From Uloborus plumipes (lineage: Eukaryota; Arthropoda; Arachnida; Araneae; Uloboridae): DNA of 64,000 nt. Positions 13,221-25,112 of the stretch are shown piece after piece. Each line of letters opens with the position of its first letter. The first letter of the stretch is position 1. Location: NCBI GenBank assembly GCA_038373865.1, contig JAXGGA010005208.1, positions 16,255-80,254 on the forward strand. Reading direction: 5' to 3'. The position numbers were made by a program, and so were the translations under genes. Below the pieces are notes generated by a model. It saw only the letters and a list, made by a program, of their open reading frames with translations. It was not told where the DNA came from and searched no databases.

Positions 13221-13378
13221 TTGAAGAGGCAAGTGGATAACGGTGATATGTGACAATTTTGGAAAAACACACTTTTTACCATGGATGAAGGTGATTAAGT
13301 AATATTTATTTTTTAAAAAGAGTTTTCTAGAAATTTAAAACATTGTCACATATCACCTTTATTCACTTGCCCCTTCAA
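13221..13378. mobile_element. Short MITE with ~37-bp inverted repeats
   Basis: TTGAAGAGGCAAGTGGATAA at the left is matched, with about three mismatches over 37 bases, by the complement of the right end (TTATTCACTTGCCCCTTCAA). A further half-copy of the right end lies at about 13448-13484 with the same polarity, suggesting a second, partly deleted element. Non-coding. Confidence 0.7.
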
Positions 13379-13763
13379 TTGTGTTTGCAAGTTAACACAA
13401 TTGAACATACACTAATTTGAATTTGTGTATATCAGCGAAATTCAAATGTTACATATCACCTTTATCCACTTAACCCTTCAATTAAAGAAATGTATAACAT
13501 AGCAGTTTGGGAAGCGCCTTCGTTTGTTACAATTTATAAGAGTGCAAACTTTTCCACCAGTCTTAAAATTTCTCTCTTTTTCTCTCTCTCAAAAATAAAA
13601 AAGAAAAAAGAAATCGATAGTCATAATTATTGTCCATACTTTTAAATGAGTTATTTATGAGGTTTATAGTTACAAGTCTTTAATACTGTAGATGTTCAAT
13701 AAGCCTATTGCAGTAAAATTCATTCCCAATTATGGCTCTCTATAGCTTACGATTAACATTATA

Positions 13764-14141
13764 CACTGTTAAAAATTCAGGAAACTTTTATGGTAAATAT
13801 TACTGTAAAATGTTGCATTTACAGTATCGAAAATATTTACAGTAAATTGTACCATGAAAAAGAAACGATTACAGCGCCAGTTGATAAACCACGTGACTTA
13901 CTGAGCGAAGCACGTAATACTCAATTTCTGTTCTCCATGTGTGTGCTATTCGGTACAGTGGATAGAGAAGCGAAGTGCGATAACTGCGTCGTGGGTTCGA
14001 TCCTAGCTGCTTACATTTTTTAACTCTACTTTTCTCTACCGTAAAATTTTACAGTAAAATTGGATTTTACGGTGAAAGTTACTGGCAACATGGGATGCCA
14101 GTAACTTTTACCGTAAAATTTCAGGAAAATTTTTAACAGTG
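13764..14141 (+). mobile_element. TA-flanked CACTGTTAAAAATT MITE containing a tRNA-like segment
   Basis: Starts CACTGTTAAAAATTCAGG and ends AATTTTTAACAGTG, with TA on both sides. Internal inverted motifs (TTTACGGT/ACCGTAAA) repeat near both ends. The centre (13950-14013) looks like a tRNA-derived segment, which is not expected of a simple MITE. Confidence 0.7.
13950..14013 (+). other. tRNA-like segment (SINE head) inside a MITE
   Basis: CAGTGGATAGAGAAGCG resembles a tRNA D-arm/A-box and GTGGGTTCGATCCTA is a good T-arm/B-box about 35 bases downstream. I cannot pair a complete acceptor stem, so this is not a tRNA gene. It may be a captured SINE head or tRNA relic. Confidence 0.45.
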
Positions 14142-14204
14142 TACGTGACTTGTTAAGTATCGAAATACAGCTGCAGTGTATAGTTATACAGTTGTTTCTT
14201 ATTA

Positions 14205-14385
14205 GTAAAAAAATCTTACAGATAACTTTGCTGAATTAATGATTAGCTTGCCACCAGCTGCGTATTTTAAAGGGCATCCAATGGTTTGCAGATTTGTCTC
14301 AAAGTTAGTCGCAGTATTACTCAAACTCCAAAAGACAGTATCATCTGCAAAGTCACCAATGTTTGCAAATTTTTGTATGTTCTGC
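14205..14385 (-). pseudogene. LINE reverse-transcriptase fragment (palm motif)
   Basis: On the minus strand an open frame reads GDFADDTVFW followed 30-odd residues later by LIINSAKLSVRFF. FADDT is the catalytic Asp-Asp motif of non-LTR reverse transcriptases, and a W/G-K-[IL]-x-[IL]-N-x-x-K segment at this distance is typical of Jockey/CR1-like enzymes. Only about 60 codons remain. There is no endonuclease, fingers or 3' tail nearby, so this is a dead fragment. Assignment to a clade is inference. Confidence 0.55.
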
Positions 14386-14429
14386 ATCATTTTGTCCAAT
14401 CGTGAACATGGTGAAAAGAACAACGCTTA

Positions 14430-15119
14430 TGTCTGCTTTTACAGCAGAGGAAGTGGTTTAAAAAACACGCGCGGCTATGGGGAAAATACAAGTTATCTGT
14501 TGAAATTAGGGAAAGGGTACCGTTACATAAATGGGGGGGGGGGGGACACCCAATGGATGTACTAGAAAGGGCAAAATATTAGTGAGCAAAATGGTCTTCA
14601 CTATTGACTCACGTGCTTTTGCAAGATCTGTTTTAGTAGAAAATCCAGCTTTTGAGGTACTGATTTTTTTTCTATCGATTCAAAACTGAAGTTCTCCCAT
14701 TCAAAGTTATGCAGTAAAGTAATAGCTACCTGATAGCAAAGTAGATGACAAGAGCTTCTAGTAAGGCAATTGTTTTGAACTGCTTGCTTGTTTAGTAATG
14801 GTTACAGGCACCATCTACTTTAAGTGCTAGACTGCCATAGAAGGTGCAAAACAGACCAACCCATTTTTGGAGCTATGATGGTAGCTCGTTCTTAGCCAAA
14901 CCTGCTCTGAACGTTCTGACGTGCATAAAACGTTCTTACGTGCATCTTCCGTGCATAAAACTCAGCGTAACTATCAATAAGTTTGTCGCTTGGTACTTAA
15001 CTAATTGTTTAATTATTTGAATAGGGCAAAAAGCAATGGAACTTAGTATCTGTTGAAATATCCATATAACAGTTAGTGATACTTTTACATACTCTGTATT
15101 AATTTTTCCTACTTTTCAG
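14430..15119. other. Non-coding DNA upstream of the 15.1-kb exon
   Basis: Contains a G homopolymer near 14534-14545. The last ~50 bases form a good polypyrimidine tract and acceptor for the exon starting at 15120. No other feature recognised. Confidence 0.4.
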
Positions 15120-15173
15120 GTCTTAAATAAAGTGGATAAACATGACGAAAGTCCTGGACTACAGATCAAAGAG
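15120..15173 (+). CDS. 54-nt internal exon of an unidentified gene
   Basis: A strong acceptor (TTTTTCCTACTTTTCAG) ends at 15119 and a consensus donor (GAG|GTAAGT) starts at 15174. The 54 bases between are open in only one frame, giving VLNKVDKHDESPGLQIKE, exactly 18 codons, so the exon is phase 0-0 and could be skipped without a frameshift. The other two frames contain TAA. I do not recognise the protein. The charged, Pro/Gly-containing peptide suggests a linker or loop. No flanking exon of the same gene is evident within about 10 kb, so introns would be long. The nested transposon at 15859-20741 would then lie in the downstream intron. Confidence 0.5.
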
Positions 15174-15750
15174 GTAAGTTTTTTTAAAACACACGTTTTG
15201 ACACAAAATATCATTTAATCTCAAAGTTAGCTTAGTGCATGTTTTAAGTTAAAATTTTAAACATTTCCGAATTGAGTTTTTTTTTGTTTTTTTTTTTAAG
15301 AAAACCAGTTTTGTGATTCAGTTTGCAACATGATTCATTTATAAGTGTTTCAAATCGCTTTGAAAATAAATAGAATTCGCCTATGAAAGTATTAAATCAC
15401 GAGTTTTCTTTTTTTTTTAATTCAAGGACTGAGCTGGCTTTGATACTAAACGCTTAATACATTCATCAAACAAATTACATCTTGAGTTTTGCTAATACAG
15501 AAACCCCTAATTACATCAATTCTCGTTATATCGTTTATTCGGATATCTGGTGCTTTTTGTCTCCCCCAAAAAATTATGTTTATAAAAAATGCTGCTATCA
15601 TTTTAAAGCATAGAAAAAAGTAAAGTTAAATGTGTCTGTAAAAGGTATTCTTTTTTAATTAATGAACAAAACTGGCATGTTTCCTACCATATGAATTTGT
15701 TGCTTCGTATTGTCGATTCGTATTTCACAATGAAACGTGACATTTTTTAA

Positions 15751-15789
15751 TACATACATACACATACATACATACATACATACATACAT

Positions 15790-15858
<69 letters not shown>
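15751..15858. repeat. Compound microsatellite (CATA)n-(CA)n-(TA)n
   Basis: CATA units run to about 15790, then CA, then about 27 TA units up to the left end of the Incomer-like element. The same TA tract resumes at 20742 on the other side, so the transposon split a microsatellite. Confidence 0.95.
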
Positions 15859-15861
<3 letters not shown>

Positions 15862-16001
15862 TGAAGTGACAAAAGTCATGGGATAGCAATATGCAAATTT
15901 TCAGATGGCAGTAGCATCGCATAGAACAGGTATAAATGCGCAGTGCTTTTACAGAGCTTTCATTTCTGTTCAAGTTATTCATGTGAAGAGGTTTTAACGT
16001 G

Positions 16002-17039
16002 ATGATGACCGCACGACGTGAATTAACAGACTTTGAACGCGGAATGTTAGTTGGAGCTAGACGCATGGGTCATGCCATTTCGGAAATCGTTAGAGAATTC
16101 AACATTTCCAGATCCACTGTGTCAAGAGTGTGCCGAGAGTATGAAATTTCAGGCATAACATCCCACCATGGACAGCGCAGTGGTCGACCGCCTGCACTTA
16201 AAGATCGAGACCGGCGACGTCTGCAAAGAGTCGTAAATTCTAACAGACAAGCAACACTGCGTCAAATCACCGTAGAAATCAATGTGGGACGTACAATGGA
16301 CGTGTCTGCTAGAACTGTGCGGAGAAATTTGGATTTCTTGGGCTATTCCAGCAGAAGACCGACTCGAGTGCCTTTACTGACAAAACGACATCGCTTGCAG
16401 CGACTCTCGTGGGCACGTGAGCATATCGGTTGGTCCCTAGATGAATGGAAAACCGTGGCCTGGTCCGATGAGTCACGATTTCAGCTGGTAAGAGCCGATG
16501 GTAGGGTTCGAGTGTGGCGCAGACCCCACGAAGCCATGGACCCAAACTGTCAGCAAGGCACTGTTCAAGCTGGTGGTGGCTCCGTAATGGTGTGGGCTGT
16601 TTTTTCATGGCATGGACTTGGTCCTCTAGTGCGACTGGACCGAACATTGACTGGAAATGCTTATGTGCAGCTACTTGGAGATCACTTGCAGCCATTCATG
16701 GACTTCATGTACTTAAACAACGATGGGATTTTTATGGATGACAATGCGCCATGTCACCGGGCCACAACTGTTCGCAATTGGTTTGAAGAAAATTCTGGAC
16801 AATTCCAACGAATGATTTGGCCACCTAGATCGCCCGACATGAATCCCATTGAGCATTTATGGGACACCATCGAGAGGTCTGTTCGTGCCCAAAATCCTGC
16901 CCCATCAACGCTTTCACAATTATGGACGTCTATCGAGACAGCATGGCTCAATATTCCTGCAGAAGACTTCCAACGACTTGTTGAGTCCATGCCACGTCGA
17001 GTTGTTGCACTTCGCCGGGCAAAAGGAGGGCCGACCTAG
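16002..17039 (+). CDS. Tc1/mariner transposase, DD36E (Incomer-like)
   Basis: DDE/D transposase that would bind the element's TIRs and cut and paste it into TA sites in the nucleus. The ATG at 16002 (or 16005) is the likely start, giving 345 residues. Residues ~10-115 carry paired-type helix-turn-helix segments (ISEIVREFNISRSTVSRVC) with a GRPP AT-hook-like linker. The catalytic triad is visible: D156 in WSDESRF, D247 in MDDNAPCH and E284 in SPDMNPIEHLWD. Thirty-six residues separate the second Asp from the Glu, the spacing that defines the Incomer group and not the usual 34 of Tc1. The frame has no internal stop. The C-terminus reads KGGPT-stop. Sequence beyond the nested element (from 20696) continues the frame as ...GGPTRY-stop, so the insertion removed only Arg-Tyr. 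Whether the enzyme is active is unknown. Confidence 0.93.
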   Translation: MMTARRELTDFERGMLVGARRMGHAISEIVREFNISRSTVSRVCREYEISGITSHHGQRSGRPPALKDRDRRRLQRVVNSNRQATLRQITVEINVGRTMDVSARTVRRNLDFLGYSSRRPTRVPLLTKRHRLQRLSWAREHIGWSLDEWKTVAWSDESRFQLVRADGRVRVWRRPHEAMDPNCQQGTVQAGGGSVMVWAVFSWHGLGPLVRLDRTLTGNAYVQLLGDHLQPFMDFMYLNNDGIFMDDNAPCHRATTVRNWFEENSGQFQRMIWPPRSPDMNPIEHLWDTIERSVRAQNPAPSTLSQLWTSIETAWLNIPAEDFQRLVESMPRRVVALRRAKGGPT

Positions 17040-17150
17040 GGTGGTCCTTATTTTCGAAGTTGCATATATTTTACGCGACGCCCCCTCAATTTGTTCCATC
17101 ATACAAATAAATGATTCATGCAAAATTTTAACTCAATCCATTAATATTAA

Positions 17151-17166
17151 CCCGTGCCGCCACGGC
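17151..17166. repeat. GC-rich inner inverted repeat of the nested element
   Basis: CCCGTGCCGCCACGGC here, with complement GCCGTGGCGGCACGTG at 20554-20569 (one mismatch). The two mark the inner limit of the long TIRs. The core is itself nearly palindromic (GCCG..CGGC), unusual in such AT-rich DNA and a plausible transposase binding site. Confidence 0.75.
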
Positions 17167-17686
17167 CTCCTTTTTTGAGTTTTTTTGAAAAAAATGCAAA
17201 AATTCTTGTATTTTTGCAAAAATGTTATTATTATTTTTTTTAAATATTTAAAATAATTTCAAGCTCCATCAGATGCTAATACTTCTCAACTGACCGTCCT
17301 TTCATTTTCATTCTGCGAAATTTTACCCGTTACACGCTGTACGTTCATGTACACCAATGCTCTTGAGTCGCGCATACCATTCTTCAGCACCCATTCCAGC
17401 TGAAACAGCACAGGATCATTTTCCCCCCAAGATGGACACAAGGGATCACAGAGGCCATTGCATTGACCCCTCCCCGTCTTGGGGGTGTAGATTTATAGCC
17501 TTTTCCGCGACTCTATGGGGGTGCAAAGTGGGTCGAAAGGTTCATATGGCTTGAGAATGGGTGGGGTTGGGCTTCAGCGAACTTCCCTTTCTTTTTAGAG
17601 ATTCGAGACAAGAGCTAAACTGAAACAGTCATCATCTTTAGCTTATGTTGTATGTAAATGTTAGTTGAAGTGATTTTCACGCAATT

Positions 17687-20363
17687 ATGACACGGAAATT
17701 GATTTTTTTAGTCGGTTCCACAAAGAACCAAATTACTGGTGCTAAATTGCCATCTTGTGGAGATATTTTACGTGTATTGTTTTACAATATGCGCGAAGTT
17801 AACTTGAACATACACGATAGTGCTTCACTTGTCATAGATGAAACTATTATATTTTGGAAAAAAGCTCGCATACCAGTTCAACATCGCGCAAGATGCATTA
17901 AAAAGTGTGAAAAGCTTTATGAAACGTGGAGAAACTTGGACAAGAGTAAATCTCGGCAAGGGATTCTGATAGACAGAAGGAGCAACAATTTAAAGAAAAA
18001 TTGGATGAACTATTTGATATTGCACATGGAAATGCATTAGAAATGATAAAAATCCCAGAAGATATTGAGTTTTTAGAAATGCAAAGGAAAAAGGGACGAC
18101 CTGGCTGTATGTTGGGAGTTGATAAAAAACTGTTGTCTAAAGAAATAAAGAAATCTAAACGACAAGAAAAGGAAGAAGAAAGAAAGCTGAAAGCAAGCAC
18201 TGTACCCGACGGTAAGTTCATTTATTAAATTTTGTTGTCTTTAGTTACCTTTTAAAAATATGTTATTTTATAACCGATACTACATTATTGTAGAAAACAA
18301 AAGGAACATTGTTGAAAATATAAAAGCATTTCACTTGTTTTCATGCACAATTTTTATGAAACTTCTCGAAGTTGACTATCAAATTAGGGGTTTTAAGTGC
18401 TGTAAATGGACATGATGGCAAAAAAGTTTTAATTTTCTGTTTTTAGACATAAATAACTATCTATGGTAATGCAATGTTTTAATTCCCAAAAAGAATAATT
18501 TCGAAAAATTCTTGATTACTCTAACAAAAGAATTTACGTCTGCAATATCTAAAATAAACTAAGAAATATTTCATATCAGAATAATATAAAAATCTGTTCT
18601 CTTAATAATTTTTTTCTATTCCAGTAAATAGTCCTTTTTTGTCATCAAATTCGTCTTGCGATTCACAAGATTTTGAAACCGATGAATGCGATCGAATGGA
18701 TATCGATCCTAATTTGGAGTTGAACCTTCCTTCTACATCTGGTATTCCACAACAGAAAAGAGCTAGGAAAGAACTGTTAACTCCTCGCCTTTCAGCAGTT
18801 TTAGACAAATGTCATGTTAGTGACAGAGATGCAGTTCATTTGTTAACAGCCTGCATAGAAGCAGTAAACCTAAATCCAAATGACTTCGTGATTAATCGTT
18901 CATCTCTGAAGAGAGCAAGGGAAAAGCTTCGAGAGGAAAAATCGGGAGAAGTGAAAGCAAACTTCATGAACTTAAACTTGGATTTTGTAGTTGTTCACTG
19001 GGACACGAAGCTACTTCCAGATATAACTGGAAAAAAGAACACCGATAGACTCCCTGTGATAGCCACAGGACCAATTGGTGAACAACTGCTAGGAATTCCT
19101 GAAATTCCTTCAAGTTCAGGGTTAGAAATTTCTTCAGCTGTTTATGATATCCTAGATGATTGGTCGCTGTTAGAAACAGTTCAAGCTATGGTGTTTGATA
19201 CAACGGCTTCCAATACAGGCCGTATAATTGGCGCTTGCACTTTGTTAGAGCAAAAGTTGAACCGTGATTTATTGCATATGGCTTGCCGTCATCATATATT
19301 TGAATTAGTGCTGCAGAGTGTTTTTAAAGAAGTTCATGTCTCATTTAGTTCTGGACCTGATATTCCATTATTTAAACGTTTCAAAACTTCGTGGAAAGAT
19401 ATGGATCATTCTGATTTTCAAACATTTCAATCAAGTACAAGTACCGCGGAAATTCTAAAAGACGACTTTAAAAATGTATTAGTCTATGCAAAAAGCAAAA
19501 TTCAGGAAGATCTTCCCCGTGAAGATTACAGAGAATTTTTAGAACTTGTTATAATATTTCTTGGTGAAATCCCTCCTAGAGGTATATCTTTCCGGCAACC
19601 TGGATCCTGTCACTTAGCCAGGTGGATGGCGAAAGGAATTTATTGTTTAAAAATTTATATGTTTAGGACACAATTTAAATTGACGATACAGGAGGAAAAA
19701 GGACTTCACCGCATTTGCTGCTTCATAGTTAAATGCTATATTAAACCATGGTTTTCCGCAACTAACCCAATCGAAGCTCCTTTAAATGACATCATGTTTT
19801 TAAAAACATTAGTAGCTTACAAAAATGATGACAAACAAGTCTCAGAAGTAGCAATAGGAAAATTCTTGAAACACTTATGGTATTTAGGGGATGAATTAGT
19901 AGCCTTATCTGTGTTTGATGAACGAATAAACTTAGACGATAGAAAGAGATTAGTCCAAAAAATGCTTGATGATAAAGAAGATGAGTCTGAGGAATGTATA
20001 AAAAAAAAATGGAATATAGCAGTAAATGACTTAGAATACTTTCTTAGTAAAGAGCTTCCTCTTCATAGAATCAATTGCAAATCAATAAAACTGTTTGATA
20101 GATTGCAAATACCGAAGGATTTTTTCCAACTTGATCCCGATTCATGGCAAAATGATGAAAGTTATTTAGAAGGAAGAGACATCGCTAAATCGCTGAAAGT
20201 AGTGAATGATCCAGCTGAAAGAGGAGTCAAACTAATTGAAGAATTTAACCTCCAGTTTACCAAAGATGAGTAGCAAAAACAATTTATTTTACAAGCAGTC
20301 CAAGACTACAGGAAGATGTATCCAAAACACGATAGAGAAACAATGCGAAAAGTGTATGTTTAA
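17687..20363 (+). pseudogene. Spliced DDE-type transposase of the nested element, with a frameshift and a premature stop
   Basis: About 724 codons (753 including the tail) in two exons, 17687-18211 and from 18625, joined in frame (phase 1). Exon 1 encodes a basic, helical N-terminal region (LPSCGDILRVLFYNMREVNL, then a Lys/Glu-rich coil). Its frame shifts near 17960, where one base appears to be missing from a GGG run; the following frame continues the same protein. Exon 2 has an RNase-H-type core: Asp in HWDTKLLPD, Asp in MVFDTTASNTG, a CxxH motif in MACRHHIFE, and a late Glu in DPAERGVKL. UAG at 20271 ends the frame, but it stays open for 29 more codons (QKQFILQAVQDYRKMYPKHD...) to a TAA at 20361, so the UAG is probably a mutation. 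I recall similar proteins as abundant unnamed repeats in arthropod and other invertebrate genomes. Superfamily not assigned. Confidence 0.85.
18212..18624 (+). other. Intron of the nested transposase gene
   Basis: Consensus donor GTAAGT at 18212 and acceptor TTTTTTCTATTCCAG ending at 18624. Joining 18211 to 18625 makes a Val codon and links STVPD to NSPFLSSNSS without a stop. The matching phase supports real splicing. The 413-bp intron is AT-rich and has no open frame. Confidence 0.85.
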
Positions 20364-20738
20364 GGTAAAGTTTCTAAAGCATTATTTCATTCTTATTCAA
20401 GATAAAATTTAGTTCACAAAAGTAAATAAAATGTTTAGTTTTAGCGTTAATTTATTGTAAAATATTTTTTAAACCAAGGATAAAAGATGTAGTGTGTAAA
20501 AAGTAAAAATTAGAAGATTTTTGGAAAAATTCTCAAAAGTGTTGAATTTCAGCGCCGTGGCGGCACGTGTTATTATTTACCGAAAGAGTTAAAATTTTGC
20601 ACACGTTACTTTTTATTATAGTGTCACAAAACTAGGGGGCGTCGCTTGCTGAATTCGGAATTTTTTTTTTCCTATGTAAATAAGGACCACCCTAGCCGAC
20701 ACGATATTAAGAGGTATCCCATGACTTTTGTCACTTCA

Positions 20739-22720
<1,982 letters not shown>

Positions 22721-22725
22721 AAGAC

Positions 22726-23067
22726 AGGTTGGCGGTGTATTGCATGTTCATGCCTTAGCCCTTGCTTAGGGGCGGTTACTCACTGCTTTCTGCCCGAGCT
22801 CTGCCTTAAAATTTACGAGTTGTACCGTTTCCATGTGCGGTAGCTAGCTGGTATTCTAATTTCACATTAGCTACCAGTTTTTTTTTTCGGCTCGCTTTGC
22901 TCTATAAGACGATTTTTGCCTCCAACTCGTTTACTTTCGTATTCCATGCTGATGAGGGCATAATAAACCCGAAACTGCAGTCCATGGATCGAAATGAACG
23001 AGTTGGCGGTGTATTGCATGGTCCTGCCTTAGCCCTTGCTTAGTGGCGGTTACTCACTGCTTTTTAA
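22726..23067. repeat. Interspersed repeat bounded by ~65-bp direct repeats
   Basis: A GTTGGCGGTGTATTGCATG...GCGGTTACTCACTGCTTT block occurs at 22728-22790 and 23002-23064 in the same orientation with few differences, flanking about 210 bases of GC-richer DNA. The structure suggests either a terminal-direct-repeat element or two tandem partial copies of a SINE-like repeat. I see no tRNA-like boxes. Confidence 0.5.
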
Positions 23068-23605
23068 GGCAGTACTTCTAACCAGTATATTGTTTTGCCA
23101 CCAAACTAATAACATTGAAATTAAAAAGAAAGAAACTGGCGTCTTTTTTTATTTATTGGAGGAAGACAGAAAACTCCAATGTGTGTTTTTGAAAACATAA
23201 CATAATCTCTGTTCTTAACTCGACTCATCGATTGCGAATTTTTAAAAACCTGACTTTTTTAAACATATTTCTTTGTAATGCCACGAGTGTATGTAATTTA
23301 AATAATGCAGGTATTGAAATAAAGCGAAAGGCACATGCAACTGTCGTACAGAAATAACGATGGGGCAAATCTTTGAGGGACATTTTACTAATATTTTTTC
23401 GATATTGCAGTTCAAAAAAAAAAAAAAAAACGCAGTTTTAGACAATCTTTGATGTATGTTAAATACCTTTGTGTTTGAAAAATAGAAGCAAAGTAATTCA
23501 ACGTGGAAAGCATAAATGAGCAGGAACACGTGTTTTGCGGTGCAAGGAACGCCTTTTTTAATGCAAATTTTTTGACGATACTTTACTTTTATTATTATTT
23601 ATTAC

Positions 23606-25112
23606 TAGCAGTACCCGCACGGCGATGCCCGTGCATTTTAATGGGAAGGAAGTCCACTGAATAAATTTAAATTCACTCCAACCCTCTGAAGTAAAATTAT
23701 TATAGTTGAAGCGGTATAGTAATTGGCCACTTTAGCGACATCGTATTTGTATGCTTGAATAAAAAATAAATGAAATATTTCTGCATTAATAAGAAATACT
23801 TCATATGATAGTATATTAATGCATTTTACTACTCATACTGTCTGAAAACACTTTTTCAGATATATTATTAGAAAAAAGTCAACGCAAAAACAAAAATGTC
23901 AAATTGATAGTAATTGGCCATCTTATCATAGTTATTGGCTATGAAACCATACAGTTATTGGCCATGTAAACATTCAACATCTTTCTGTAATTCAAACATC
24001 TTTCTGTACGGCTGCTTGTCCATTCCGTTTTCTTTTCTTTTCTTTATTTTTCACTTTTTTGCTGCTTTTTTTGTTCATTGTTTTCAATAGCTGCTCTGTA
24101 ACTCTCAGAAATTATAAAGAATGGTTCAATTGTCTATCCTATTAAGAAATTTTCTCCTACTTTTTGGCGCATTTTGTTGGTAATCATCGATAAATTTGCT
24201 ACAATGAGTTGTTTTGTTTGAAGTAGAGGTGAAAATGCGCTTTGGGTCCCTGCTTGGCGTATTTTCAAAAAATCGCCAACTGGCGCGTTTTTCCTTGTTG
24301 TCTCGCGTAGTTGAAAGCTCCGAGAGACATTACGCAGAAATGGCGTTTCTATGGCGACAAAACCGAAATCCGTGTTTGGCGAGAAAAGGGACCCAAAGCA
24401 CAGATTAACCGAAGTAGATGGCGTATACAAATTTATAGGAGTTTTCAGAGGAGTTATCACAACTGTTGCTGCTGTCACATTATCTTCATTAGTCAGATTT
24501 GCATTTGTTGTTATAATTGCAGTCAGTATTTCAGTATTGGTAGAGTAGTTTTTAGAAATCCACAACCTTTTAAACTGCACTAAAAGTCCTTTTAAAGTTT
24601 AAAACAATTCGCCAAATAAATCAAAAAGACAGGAGATATACTCAAATTCAGTAAATTTTCAAGGCTTAACTCTATACGTAAATTTAAACCACGGAAGAAA
24701 GAGCAGCTTGTACGGAAAATGGATCTAGTATTTCCTTTTTGTGTAGAGTTATGCCTTGAAAATTGACTAAATTTGATTAATTAATATCTCCTGCCCTAAT
24801 TAACGGACAGAAACGTGCTAAAACTTTTCTTTTTCAGGAAAAAAAACCCTTTCCAGCGATATATAATGTTATGGGGTGGAGGAAGGTTTTCCTCCCTCAA
24901 TTATGGCGGATACACCAAAAATGATACTAATTAATTAATTTAAAAATAACTAATTCGAAATTAAAAATTTGGGCTTCGAGGTGCACGAGGGCGGGGTACG
25001 TTCGAATTTTTGGTGCAAGTTTCAGGTCTATGGGTGCTGCGGGGGCTTCTGGCCAGCGGTTACAAACGTACAAACAGACAAACGAACACCGTCATCTTTA
25101 TATATATAGATT
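23606..25112 (+). mobile_element. ~1.5-kb interspersed element inserted in an ATT microsatellite
   Basis: Begins at CTAGCAGTACCCGCACGG after (ATT)n and ends TTTATATATATAGAT before (TTA)n. The right end carries an imperfect ACAAACAGACAAACG run. Elements with this start and this ACAGACA...TATATATAGAT end are common in arthropod genomes, and I recall them as microsatellite-associated repeats. No reverse transcriptase or transposase motif is visible, and the open frames at 24134-24583 overlap on both strands without a domain. Class unresolved. Confidence 0.5.

Larger units (their letters stand above)
17036..20695 (+). mobile_element. Nested DNA transposon with CTAGGGTGGTCC ends and 5-bp target duplication
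   Basis: The ends match for 18 bases (CTAGGGTGGTCCTTATTT at 17036, its complement ending at 20695). CCGAC is duplicated at 17031-17035 and 20696-20700. Less exact inverted similarity (GCGACGCCCCCT, GCAAAATTTTAACTC) continues inward for about 130 bases and finishes in a nearly perfect 16-bp repeat, CCCGTGCCGCCACGGC (17151-17166 and 20554-20569). Length is 3660 bp. It encodes a spliced transposase on the same strand as its host element. The superfamily is not certain: a 5-bp duplication with TAGGGTGG ends does not match Tc1, hAT (8 bp), piggyBac or Kolobok (TTAA). Confidence 0.9.

Noticed and set aside
16309..16990. Minus-strand open frames of 78-128 codons
   Set aside because: They are antisense shadows of the plus-strand transposase.
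17147..17150. TTAA before CCCGTGCC, suggesting a piggyBac or Kolobok element ending at the GC-rich box
   Set aside because: The inverted similarity continues outward for another 115 bases on both sides to CTAGGG/CCCTAG, and the CCGAC duplication lies there. The right-hand box is followed by TTATTA, not TTAA.
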